Assembly (NCBI GenBank): GCA_963696105.1
Contig: CAVOIP010000003.1
Coordinates: forward strand, 310,001 to 374,000
Direction of reading: 5' to 3'
Length of the DNA: 64,000 nt
Origin: CAVRTM01 sp963696105
Lineage (GTDB): Bacteria; Actinomycetota; Actinomycetes; Actinomycetales; Dermatophilaceae
The translations under genes and the position numbers were made by a program. The notes beneath the pieces were generated by a model. The model was not told the origin of the DNA, searched no databases, and saw nothing but the letters and a program-made list of their open reading frames with translations. Below, piece after piece: positions 27,320 through 40,119 of the stretch; within the stretch, counting starts at the first letter, position 1, and every line of letters begins with the position of its first letter.

Positions 27320-28626
27320 AGCAGCGCGTCTCCCTTCAGCACGGAGGTGATCAGGTCCGTCGCGGCGGCGGGCGTGGTGGTGGGGTTCACCGAGTTCGGC
27401 GGGCTGAACTCCCGCTGCAGGCCCGTGGAGATGTCCCCGTAGTACTGGCTCTGTGGACGTGGCGCAGCGGCGTCGAGCGACGCCCGGATGAGGGCGGCCA
27501 TGGGCAGCTGCTTGATGATCGCCGGGTCGTCATAGACGGTCTTGTTGGCGGCCGGGTTGCCGGTGCCGAGCATGTACAGCGTCTGGTGCGCCGGGGAGGT
27601 GATGCACTTGGCGGCGTCGTACGCCAGGTCGGGGTGCTTGCTGAAGGCACCCACGCCCAGCTCGATGCCCCCGAACGGCGGCGCGGAGGGCTTCCCGGCC
27701 ACCGTCTCGGGATACTTCGCCCAGCCGATGTCGTCGATGAACTTCACCCCGTTGGTCGGCAGCGCCGCCCAGGTGTAGGGCCAGTTGACCAGGAACCCGC
27801 TCGTGTCCTTGTTGGAGAACAGGTTCAGCGCCTCGGTCTCGGTGGTCGACGAGAGGGCCGGACCACCCACGCCGGTCACGGCCACCTGCCGGATCAGCGC
27901 AGTGGCCGCCTTGCCGGCCGGGCTCTCCAGGCCCAGCCGCACCCGTTCGGCGGTGGCCCCGGGGTTGAGCAGGATCTTGCCCCCCGCACCGGCGATGAGG
28001 GCGTTGATCCAGACGACGTAGCCCTCGTAGCGGCTGGCCTGCACGCCGATGGTCTTCTTCTGCGACCGCGCAGCCGTGATCAGCTGCTCCCAGGTCACCG
28101 GCCGGGTCATGTCCAGCCCGGCCGCCTTGGCCACGCTCTTGCGGTACCAGAGCAGCTGGGTGTTGGCCCAGAACGGCACGGCGACCAGCGACCCCTTCCA
28201 GGTGGCGGCCTGCACCGCGGCGCTGACCGTGTCCTTGGTGAAACCGGCCGCCATGTCCTTCGGCACCGGCGCCAGGAACTTCGCCTCGGCGAACTCCGCG
28301 ACGAACACCGGGTCGATGCTCATCAGGTCGATGCCCGCGTCCTTGGCGGCCAGCCGGCGCAGGAGCTGCTGACGCTGGTCGCTGGCGCTGTTGGGCAGCA
28401 GCTGCACCCGGATGGCGTACCGGCCGCCGGCGGCATCGGTGCACTCCTTGGCGATCTGGGCCTGGCCCTTCTTGGCGGGGTCGGACCCTCCGCCGTCGGG
28501 GTTGATGTACCACGTCAGCATCGGCTTGCCCCCCGCCGAGCTCTGGCCGCTGCCACAGGCGGTCAACCCGGGTCCCACGGTGACGCCGACGGCCAGGGCC
28601 GCCGCGACGGCTGTGCGTCTGCGCAT
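27316..28626 (-). CDS. Trehalose-type solute-binding lipoprotein (LpqY-like)
   Basis: Lipid-anchored binding protein of 436 residues. The signal ends in LTAC. Segments LTWYINPDGGG, QLLPNSASDQRQQLLRRLAA, IDLMSIDPVFVAEFAEA and VPFWANTQLLWYRKS resemble mycobacterial LpqY, the trehalose receptor, as remembered. GGAAGGGG precedes the ATG. It is first in a four-gene row with two permeases and an ATPase. Maltose or another disaccharide cannot be excluded. A 10-bp palindrome lies about 95 bases upstream. Confidence 0.88.
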   Translation of the reverse strand: MRRRTAVAAALAVGVTVGPGLTACGSGQSSAGGKPMLTWYINPDGGGSDPAKKGQAQIAKECTDAAGGRYAIRVQLLPNSASDQRQQLLRRLAAKDAGIDLMSIDPVFVAEFAEAKFLAPVPKDMAAGFTKDTVSAAVQAATWKGSLVAVPFWANTQLLWYRKSVAKAAGLDMTRPVTWEQLITAARSQKKTIGVQASRYEGYVVWINALIAGAGGKILLNPGATAERVRLGLESPAGKAATALIRQVAVTGVGGPALSSTTETEALNLFSNKDTSGFLVNWPYTWAALPTNGVKFIDDIGWAKYPETVAGKPSAPPFGGIELGVGAFSKHPDLAYDAAKCITSPAHQTLYMLGTGNPAANKTVYDDPAIIKQLPMAALIRASLDAAAPRPQSQYYGDISTGLQREFSPPNSVNPTTTPAAATDLITSVLKGDALL

Positions 28627-28719
28627 GGTCGCCCCTTCCGACAGAGGAACCGGTGCTGCGGGCCAGCGCCACGCGCAAGAGAACGCGGAGCGCGAGGTCG
28701 GAGCCCCGGCGTGGCATCA

Positions 28720-28729
28720 GGTGTACACC
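28720..28729. promoter_or_regulatory. Palindrome upstream of the sugar importer
   Basis: GGTGTACACC is a perfect 10-bp palindrome in the 157-base gap before the LpqY-like gene. It could be a regulator site for the importer. It is short and stands alone, so this is weak. Confidence 0.25.
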
Positions 28730-28783
28730 CGCCGCCGCCGCTTGACCACCCTCTGCACCGTCGAGCGCCGCGCGCTCACGAGG

Positions 28784-30937
28784 TCAGCCGTCGGCCTCGA
28801 GCACCGCCGCCTCCGGCTCGTTCCGGGCCGGCTGCTCCACCGTCGCCGGCTGTGGCGCACCGACGTGCAGGGCGACGAGCAGCGTCATGTCGTCGTCGCG
28901 TTCGGGTCCGGCCATCGCCGTCATGACGGCATCCGCCAGGGCCTGTGGGTCGCGGGCGTGCCGCGCCGCCAGCCGGCCGACCGCGCTGATGAAGTCCGGC
29001 AGCCCCGGGTCCAAACCGGTACGGCGGTGCTCGACCATGCCGTCGCTGTAGAGGACGAGCAGGCTTCCCACGGGCACGTCGACCACGGCGTCCTCCCGCG
29101 CGTCGCTGGGTGCGCCCAGCGGCGGCGACCCACCGGCGTACACGGGCGTGACCTGACCGTCGGGGGTGACCAGCAGGGGAGGCAGGTGGCCCGCGCGGGC
29201 CACGCGGGCGACGCACGTGTCGAGGTCCAGCAGGATGTAGGCCACGGTGGCGATCTCGTCCGGGTCCAGGTCGAGCGTGACGCGGTCCAGCGCGTCCAGC
29301 ACCACCGCCGGTGAGGGGTCGATCGCCGTGAGGGAGCGCAGCGTCGTGCGCATCTGCCCCATCAGTGCGGCGGCATGCAGGCCCTTGCCCATGACGTCGC
29401 CGACCACGAGCGCGACCTGCTGGTCGCTGACCTCCACGCAGTCGTACCAGTCCCCTCCGACGCGCAGGCCGCTCTCACCGGCGACGTACCGGGCCGCCAG
29501 CGACACGTCCCGGCGCACCGGCAGGCGTGACGGCAGCAGCGACTCCTGCAGGGTGTTCGCCGCGGTGACCTGGTCGTCGTACGCCTGCGCCCGGGCGATC
29601 GCCTGGCCCCCCTGGGCAGCGAGCCCCGTGAGCAGCTCGCGCCGGGACCGGGTCCACGTCGACGGCTCCGTGCCCCAGACCACCAGGGTGCCGATCACCT
29701 CCCCGTTCACGAGGATCGGCAGGACGGCCGCCGTGGCCGCGTCGGCCATGGGCATACCGGTGAGCCCGGGGAACTGGCCCTGCACCTCCTCCTCGCTGCT
29801 GAGGAAGGAAGGCCTGCGGGTGAGGACCGCCCGCGGGCCGGGCAGAGGGGCGTCCCAGCCGAGGTGCTCGATCCGCGCGCGCATCGTCGCGTCGTACCCG
29901 GCCGTGCCCAGGACGCGCAGGGAGCTGCCCCCGTCGGCGCTGAGGACGACGGCGTGCGGCACCTCCGACAACGCCACGGCATCGGCGCAGAGGACGGTGG
30001 CGACCTCGTCGGGCGTGACGGCCCGCGAGAGGTCCTCGGCGCACCGCAGCAGCTGCGCGGTGCGGGCGAGGGAGCCGCGGAGCTGGCCCTCACGGCGCAA
30101 CAGCTCGGTGTCCGCGTAGGACTCGACGTCACGCAGCTGCGCGAGGACCGCCCACGTGCAGCCGAAGGCCAGCACGGCGTACGTCGCCACCCGCACGGAC
30201 AGGCTCGACCACCACACCGGCTCGAACCTCGCCTCGCTGACCGCGCTGAGCACCACGTCGTACGCCGACAGGAACAGCCCGACTCCCACCCAGCCCCTCA
30301 GTGCCGTGGGGGCCCGCCCGACCCGCCAGACCCACAGGACTGCCGCCAGGGCGACCACGACGGCAAGCAGCCACTGCACTGCCACCAGCGCCGGGGTGTA
30401 GACGCCGTCGGGCCGCAGCAGGAACGGCAGGGGCACCGCGTTCACCGCCAGCAGCACCCCCAGCACCACGCCGGCGGCGACAGCAGGGAGCCGCCACCGC
30501 CGGTCGACACCGAGGGCACCAGCGACGGCGCCCGCGGCCAGGGCGCCGTGGTAGAGCAGGAAGAGCCCGCTCCGGCTCTGCCCGCTGGTCCCCAGCGGCC
30601 CTCCACCATGGCTGATCTCCGGGAACGAGAGCAGCTGCAGGGCCAGCACGACCACAGAGACGAGCAGGCCCGCGCTCACCCACTGCAGCGCAGGGTCCTC
30701 CTCGGCCCGGGCGCGCGAGCCGAGGACCGCCAGCGCGACCGCTGCCAGCACCGGCACCGCTGCGAACAGCACCACGGCCCACCCCCGCGGCGGCACGCCG
30801 CGGGTGAACAGCGTGACCCCGTACGCCAGGCAGGCGAACGCCGTGGTTCCCAGCGCGACGTACACGTCCAGGCGGCGGGTGGGTCCCGGCGTCCGCGGGT
30901 CCAGCTCCACCGTCTCCGACCGGCCGAACAGTGCCAC
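28784..30937 (-). CDS. Membrane-anchored GAF-SpoIIE (PP2C-type) serine phosphatase
   Basis: Sensor phosphatase of 717 residues. About eight hydrophobic helices cover residues 25-270, followed by a GAF-like domain (roughly 310-470, with ADAVALSEVPHAVVLSADGG) and a SpoIIE/RsbU phosphatase domain from about 480. That last domain has the metal sites GGDWYD, LVVGDVMGKGLHAA, RAGHLPPLLV, LLVLYSDGMVEHR and ERDDDMTLLV. Such proteins dephosphorylate anti-sigma antagonists in stress-sigma switches. The GTG start has only a weak purine stretch upstream. It is divergent from the SulP gene. No kinase or antagonist gene is adjacent, so the partner is unknown. Confidence 0.87.
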   Translation of the reverse strand: MALFGRSETVELDPRTPGPTRRLDVYVALGTTAFACLAYGVTLFTRGVPPRGWAVVLFAAVPVLAAVALAVLGSRARAEEDPALQWVSAGLLVSVVVLALQLLSFPEISHGGGPLGTSGQSRSGLFLLYHGALAAGAVAGALGVDRRWRLPAVAAGVVLGVLLAVNAVPLPFLLRPDGVYTPALVAVQWLLAVVVALAAVLWVWRVGRAPTALRGWVGVGLFLSAYDVVLSAVSEARFEPVWWSSLSVRVATYAVLAFGCTWAVLAQLRDVESYADTELLRREGQLRGSLARTAQLLRCAEDLSRAVTPDEVATVLCADAVALSEVPHAVVLSADGGSSLRVLGTAGYDATMRARIEHLGWDAPLPGPRAVLTRRPSFLSSEEEVQGQFPGLTGMPMADAATAAVLPILVNGEVIGTLVVWGTEPSTWTRSRRELLTGLAAQGGQAIARAQAYDDQVTAANTLQESLLPSRLPVRRDVSLAARYVAGESGLRVGGDWYDCVEVSDQQVALVVGDVMGKGLHAAALMGQMRTTLRSLTAIDPSPAVVLDALDRVTLDLDPDEIATVAYILLDLDTCVARVARAGHLPPLLVTPDGQVTPVYAGGSPPLGAPSDAREDAVVDVPVGSLLVLYSDGMVEHRRTGLDPGLPDFISAVGRLAARHARDPQALADAVMTAMAGPERDDDMTLLVALHVGAPQPATVEQPARNEPEAAVLEADG

Positions 30938-31037
30938 CCGGTCATCCTGACAGCCGTCACCTTCTCTGTCAGGTTGTGCGCCCTGCGTCGGGACGACGTC
31001 ACCGCCCGGTCCTCGCCGCCCGGATAGCGTGGCGGTC

Positions 31038-32831
31038 GTGGCCCGAGGGAACCGACGCGACCACCCGCCGCTGCGGCAGCGGATGCTGCCGGGAGCCACC
31101 TTGCTGCGCGCCTACCAGCGGGACTGGCTGCGCGTCGACGTCCTGGCAGGCCTGACCGTCGCGGCGTACCTGGTACCGCAGGTCATGGCGTACGCCGCGG
31201 TCGCCGGTCTGCCGCCGGCCGCTGGGCTCTGGGCGACGGCCGCCGCCATGGTCGTCTACGTGCTGCTCGGCTCCTCCCGGCAGCTCTCGGTCGGGGCGGA
31301 GTCCACGACGGCCCTGATGACGGCCGTGGCCCTGGGCGCCCTCGCCCGGGGAGACCCGGCCCGCTATGCGGGCCTGGCCGCAGGGCTGGCCATCGTGGTC
31401 GGGCTGATCTGCTTCGGGGGGCGCCTCCTGCGCCTGGGCTTCCTCGCCGACCTGCTGTCCAAACCGGTCCTCGTCGGCTACATGGCCGGGGTCGCCGTGA
31501 TCATGGTGAGCGGCCAGCTGGGCAGACTCACCGGCCTGGCGATCGACGCGAGCTCGTTCGCCGGCGAGCTGTCGTACGTGGCCAGGCACGTCGGCGACAT
31601 CCACCTGCCCACCGTGGCCCTGGCAGCCGGCCTGCTGGTGGTCCTGTTCACCCTCGACCGGCTCACGCCGCGGCTGCCCGTGCTGCTGGTCGGGATGCTG
31701 CTGGCCACGGTGGCGGTTGCCCTCCTCGGCCTCCAGCAGCGCGGGATCGCCGTGGTCGGTCCCCTCCCGGCAGGGCTGCCGCGGCCGCAGGTACCCGCGA
31801 TCTCGCTCGCCGACGGGCTGCACCTGCTACCGGCGGCGCTCGGGGTCGCCATGGTGGCGTTCTCCGACAACATGCTGACGGGCAGGTCCTTCGCCAGCCG
31901 CCACCATGACACGGTCGACAGCAACCAGGAGCTGCTGGCGCTCGGGACGGCCAACATCGCCGCCGGCCTGGTGCAGGGATTCCCGATCAGCAGCAGCGGT
32001 AGCCGCACCGCGATCGCCGACGCGCTCGGCAGCCGCAGCCAGCTGTACTCACTGGTGGCGGTCGGGGGCATCGCCGGCACGGTGTTCTTCCTGCGCCCGG
32101 TGCTGTCGGCCTTCCCCACCGCCGCCCTCGGTGCGGTGGTCGTCTACGCCGCGGTCCGCCTCGTGGACGTCGGCGAGCTGCGGCGGATCGCCCGGTTCCG
32201 CCGCACCGAGCTGCTCCTCGCCGTCGCGACCACGGTCGCCGTCCTCGTCCTCGGCGTGCTCGGCGGGGTCCTGGTGGCCCTGTCGTTGTCCCTGCTGGAC
32301 CTGTTGCACCGGGTGTCACGTCCGCACGACGGCGTGCTCGGCTTCGTGCCCGGGGTCGGCGGGATGCACGACGTCGACGACTACGCCGACGCCCGCCTGG
32401 TGAGCGGCCTGGTGGTCTACCGCTACGACTCCCCGCTCTTCTTCGCCAACGCCGACAACTTCCGCACCCGCGCGCTGGAGTCCGTCGACATGGTGGGACC
32501 GTCCGTGCAGTGGTTCGTCCTGAACGCCGAGGCCAACGTCAGCGTCGACATCACCGCCGTCGACGCGCTGGAGGAGGTCCGCTCGCAGCTGCAGGACCGC
32601 GGCATCGTGTTCGCCATGGCCCGGGTCAAGCAGGACCTGCGCCGGGACCTGCAGGCCGCCGGCTTCCTCGACGTCGTCGGCAGCGACCGGATCTTCATGA
32701 CGCTGCCGGAGTCGGTGGATGCCTACGTGCGCTGGTACGTCGAGCGGTACGGGTCGCCGCCACCTCGGGTGACTCCCCCTGCCGTGGAGCAGCACCCCGA
32801 CGCCGGCCCAGGGCCTGACCCACCCCGATGA
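31038..32831 (+). CDS. SulP family inorganic anion transporter with STAS domain
   Basis: Transporter of about 597 residues. It has ten or more helices with the SulP signature region VAAYLVPQVMAYAAVAGLPP, NIAAGLVQGFPISSSGSRTAI and FPTAALGAVVVYAAV. A C-terminal STAS domain follows (from about 440, DSPLFFANADNFRTRAL, VNISVDITAVDALEE-like). Substrates in the family are sulfate, bicarbonate or other anions. GTG at 31038 lies seven bases after TAGCGT, a fair -10, so the message may be leaderless; an in-frame GTG at 31029 overlaps that box. No carbonic anhydrase is fused. The substrate is undetermined. Confidence 0.9.
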   Translation: MARGNRRDHPPLRQRMLPGATLLRAYQRDWLRVDVLAGLTVAAYLVPQVMAYAAVAGLPPAAGLWATAAAMVVYVLLGSSRQLSVGAESTTALMTAVALGALARGDPARYAGLAAGLAIVVGLICFGGRLLRLGFLADLLSKPVLVGYMAGVAVIMVSGQLGRLTGLAIDASSFAGELSYVARHVGDIHLPTVALAAGLLVVLFTLDRLTPRLPVLLVGMLLATVAVALLGLQQRGIAVVGPLPAGLPRPQVPAISLADGLHLLPAALGVAMVAFSDNMLTGRSFASRHHDTVDSNQELLALGTANIAAGLVQGFPISSSGSRTAIADALGSRSQLYSLVAVGGIAGTVFFLRPVLSAFPTAALGAVVVYAAVRLVDVGELRRIARFRRTELLLAVATTVAVLVLGVLGGVLVALSLSLLDLLHRVSRPHDGVLGFVPGVGGMHDVDDYADARLVSGLVVYRYDSPLFFANADNFRTRALESVDMVGPSVQWFVLNAEANVSVDITAVDALEEVRSQLQDRGIVFAMARVKQDLRRDLQAAGFLDVVGSDRIFMTLPESVDAYVRWYVERYGSPPPRVTPPAVEQHPDAGPGPDPPR

Positions 32832-32847
32832 CGCCCCGGTGCCGACG

Positions 32848-33363
32848 TCAGGCAGGATCGAGTGCGCTCAGCACCGCGGCCGTCACCACGCCGTACGCGG
32901 CGTGTGGCACCAGGTCTGCGGCCCAGTCACCGGCCGACCAGGTGCGCGGGTCGGTCACGCCGAACAGCGTCATCGGGACGTTGCCGACCAGCAGCGCCAC
33001 GGTGGTTGCCACGACGACGCCGACGGCCGGTCGTGGTCGCCAGCCCGCGGCGCGGACCACTCCGAGGAACCCGCCGGCCGCGACGCCGGCAGCCAGCCCG
33101 CTCAGGGCGCCCAGCCCGGAGAGCCGGTTCTGCCGGGCCTCGTCGTTGCCCGGGACGGCGACGTGTGCGAGGCCCGACAGTCGCTCCATGGTGTCCTCGG
33201 GGGTGCTGCTGGCCGGACGCGCCCGCAGGACCATGTCCGCGTACGTCGTGGCGTCGAGGGCGGTGGTGCCGGCCGCACCCGCAGCGGCGCCGAGCAGTGC
33301 ACCGCGAAGCAGCCCGCCGGCACCGCGGACGCCGGGCACCGAGCGGGACAGGAGGAACACCAT
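32848..33363 (-). CDS. Hypothetical membrane protein
   Basis: A 171-residue protein with about four hydrophobic stretches: LLRGALLGAAAGAAGTTALD at the start, GALSGLAAGVAAGGFLG, PAVGVVVATTVALLVGNVPMTLFG, and HAAYGVVTAAVLSAL. The first segment plus ATTYADMV resembles small actinobacterial membrane proteins of unknown function. A GAGG lies nine bases before the ATG. It is convergent with the SulP gene (16-base gap) and lies downstream of the rRNA operon on the same strand, past a strong hairpin. Confidence 0.75.
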   Translation of the reverse strand: MVFLLSRSVPGVRGAGGLLRGALLGAAAGAAGTTALDATTYADMVLRARPASSTPEDTMERLSGLAHVAVPGNDEARQNRLSGLGALSGLAAGVAAGGFLGVVRAAGWRPRPAVGVVVATTVALLVGNVPMTLFGVTDPRTWSAGDWAADLVPHAAYGVVTAAVLSALDPA

Positions 33364-33470
33364 GGCGAGCCTCGTTTCCCGGCGCACCCTCGGCGCCGTC
33401 GGTTGATCGTGCCTGTCGGCGCGGCTTCCCGGCAACACTCGAGGTCTGCCGCAGCGTGGCGGCGGGCATG

Positions 33471-33511
33471 CGAAAGAGCCCCACCCCCGGGCAGGGGGTG
33501 GGGCTCTTTCG
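33471..33511 (-). terminator. rRNA operon terminator
   Basis: A perfect 18-bp stem (CGAAAGAGCCCCACCCCC with its complement) closes a five-base loop about 12 bases past the 5S 3' end. It lacks a long U-tract, but stem length and place fit the end of the rRNA operon. Confidence 0.8.
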
Positions 33512-33522
33512 TGAATGTTTGT

Positions 33523-33639
33523 CCGGCGGCGTCCTACTCTCCCACACCGTTCCCAGTGCAGTACCATCGGCGCTGAAGGGCTTAGCTTCCGGGTTCGGAA
33601 TGGGACCGGGCGTTTCCCCTTCGCTATGACCGCCGTAAC
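33523..33639 (-). rRNA. rrf: 5S ribosomal RNA
   Basis: About 117 bases with recognisable 5S order: TTACGGCGGTCATAGCG at the 5' side, CCGAACCCGGAAGCTAAGC in the centre and GAGAGTAGGACGCCGCC at the 3' side. It follows 23S on the same strand. The ends are estimated to within a few bases. Confidence 0.95.
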
Positions 33640-33739
33640 CCTAGAGAGACACACCCACCCAACCGGTGGGGTGCGGGTTACCAGCAACAAGCAAAAGTAT
33701 GGTGTTGTGGTTTGTTACCCCGACTGTATCTCGGGAACC

Positions 33740-33765
33740 ACACAGTGGACGCGTAGCATCTTTGT
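33740..33765 (-). other. 3' arm of the pre-23S RNase III processing stem
   Basis: This stretch just past the 23S 3' end pairs with 36881-36906 before the 5' end. Blocks of 11 and 14 complementary bases are separated by a single bulged base. Such a stem brings the two ends of the 23S precursor together for RNase III cutting. Confidence 0.75.
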
Positions 33766-33766
33766 A

Positions 33767-38866
<5,100 letters not shown>

Positions 38867-39155
38867 TGTTTCACACCCACCACACCCCAAAAAGGGGCCC
38901 GGCAGGAAAAACAAACCCCGAAGGGTAACTGATTCCAGCTGAAACAGAACCAAGCCCGCTGGACTTGAATTCCAAACAATCAACCAAAGGAAAACACGCA
39001 ACCACCAGCACCAGACCCCCTCCCCACAAAGGAAGAAGACCCAAAACCCGTGGCCACGCAAAACATTGGCATCGATTTTTGGCACGCTGTTGAGTTCTCA
39101 AGTGTCGGACACGCACCATCACACGACTTCCACCGCGCTCCGGGGCAACCACACC
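38867..39155 (-). other. rRNA leader with antitermination-like element
   Basis: A transcribed leader of about 285 bases between the promoter and 16S. It contains CTTGAGAACTCAACAGCGTG near 39083-39104, a conserved actinobacterial rRNA leader element taken to serve antitermination or pre-16S processing. The downstream half is unusually A/C-rich on the plus strand for this genome. Confidence 0.6.
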
Positions 39156-39185
39156 AACTTATCTCACCCAGCCCCACCGGTCCAA
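39156..39185 (-). promoter_or_regulatory. rRNA operon promoter
   Basis: On the minus strand TTGGAC (39185-39180) and TAAGTT (39161-39156) are separated by 18 bases. This is a good -35/-10 pair for the housekeeping sigma factor and is placed upstream of the conserved leader element. Transcription should start near 39149. Confidence 0.65.
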
Positions 39186-39574
39186 ATCGCCTGCCCGCCT
39201 CACGACGACCATGATCTGCACCTGCTGGAGCCTTGTGGGCTGACTTCTTCACGCTAACCCGCCGGGCGTTCGGCCTCCAAATCGCCATATTCACCGTGCG
39301 GTGAAACGATCTGGTGGGGGGACGCCGCCTCGGGGGCAACCCGAAGACGATAACCGCTGAGGGCTCGACGCTCCAAATTGGGTTGGCGGCGACTGGCTGC
39401 CTTTCCTGAGCGCGCCGGCTGCCGGCTCCACGGTGGTCCAAGGCGCCGGCGGATGGTCGACAGCGCCCGTCGACCTCCGCCTGGCCTCCACGTGCTCCTC
39501 AGGGACGACGTCCCGCGCGTGAGCAGGGTCGTACCCACATGTTCGCCGACGCCGATGGTGGGTAAACAGCGGTC
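39186..39574. other. Intergenic region, no gene seen
   Basis: About 390 bases upstream of the rRNA promoter and before the SRPBCC gene. I see no convincing coding sequence, RNA gene or repeat. The part next to the promoter may hold activator sites such as an UP element. The SRPBCC promoter should be in the right-hand part. Confidence 0.5.
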
Positions 39575-40042
39575 ATGACCACACAGGACAACAAGATCGC
39601 CGTCCACCGCACGATCGACGCCTCGGCCAAGGACCTGTTCGAGGTCCTGTCCAACCCGCAGCGCCACGCCGGCCTCGACGGCTCAGGCTTCGTCCGCTCC
39701 GATGACCGGACCGACCGCATCACCGCGGTGGGGCAGACGTTCCGGATGAACATGACCGGGCCGCACATGGGCGGGGACTACCAGACCGACAACCACGTGA
39801 CGGGATATGACGAGAACGCGCTCCTGGCGTGGAAGACGGCTCCCGCGGGCACCGAGCCGCCCGGGTGGGAGTGGATGTGGGAGCTGAAGGCCACCTCGTC
39901 GTCCTCGACGGACGTGACACTCACCTACGACTGGAGCAAGGTCACCGACCGCGACATCCTCCAGAAGGTGTCGTTCCCGCTGGTGTCCGAGGAGCAGCTC
40001 GAGGCCTCACTGGGCAACCTGGCGGCGGCCGTCTCCTCCTGA
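39575..40042 (+). CDS. SRPBCC family protein
   Basis: Single-domain protein of 155 residues with the START/SRPBCC (polyketide cyclase-like) fold. It has the typical N-terminal IAVHRTIDASAKDLFEVLSNPQRHAGLDGSG strand-helix pattern, central TFRMNMTGPHMGGDYQTDN and a C-terminal helix. Members bind small hydrophobic ligands. No partner gene is adjacent, so the ligand is unknown. It ends before a strong palindromic terminator shared with the convergent protease gene. Confidence 0.85.
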   Translation: MTTQDNKIAVHRTIDASAKDLFEVLSNPQRHAGLDGSGFVRSDDRTDRITAVGQTFRMNMTGPHMGGDYQTDNHVTGYDENALLAWKTAPAGTEPPGWEWMWELKATSSSSTDVTLTYDWSKVTDRDILQKVSFPLVSEEQLEASLGNLAAAVSS

Positions 40043-40055
40043 TCCCGGACGCTTG

Positions 40056-40085
40056 AGGGGGGATGGCCACGTGGCCATCCCCCCT
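40056..40085. terminator. Bidirectional terminator
   Basis: A 30-bp perfect palindrome, AGGGGGGATGGCCAC and its complement, lies between two convergent genes (stops at 40042 and 40120). It should fold on either strand. Confidence 0.75.
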
Positions 40086-40119
40086 CTGCGTCACTGCGAC
40101 GGTGCGTGGTGCGCCTGCG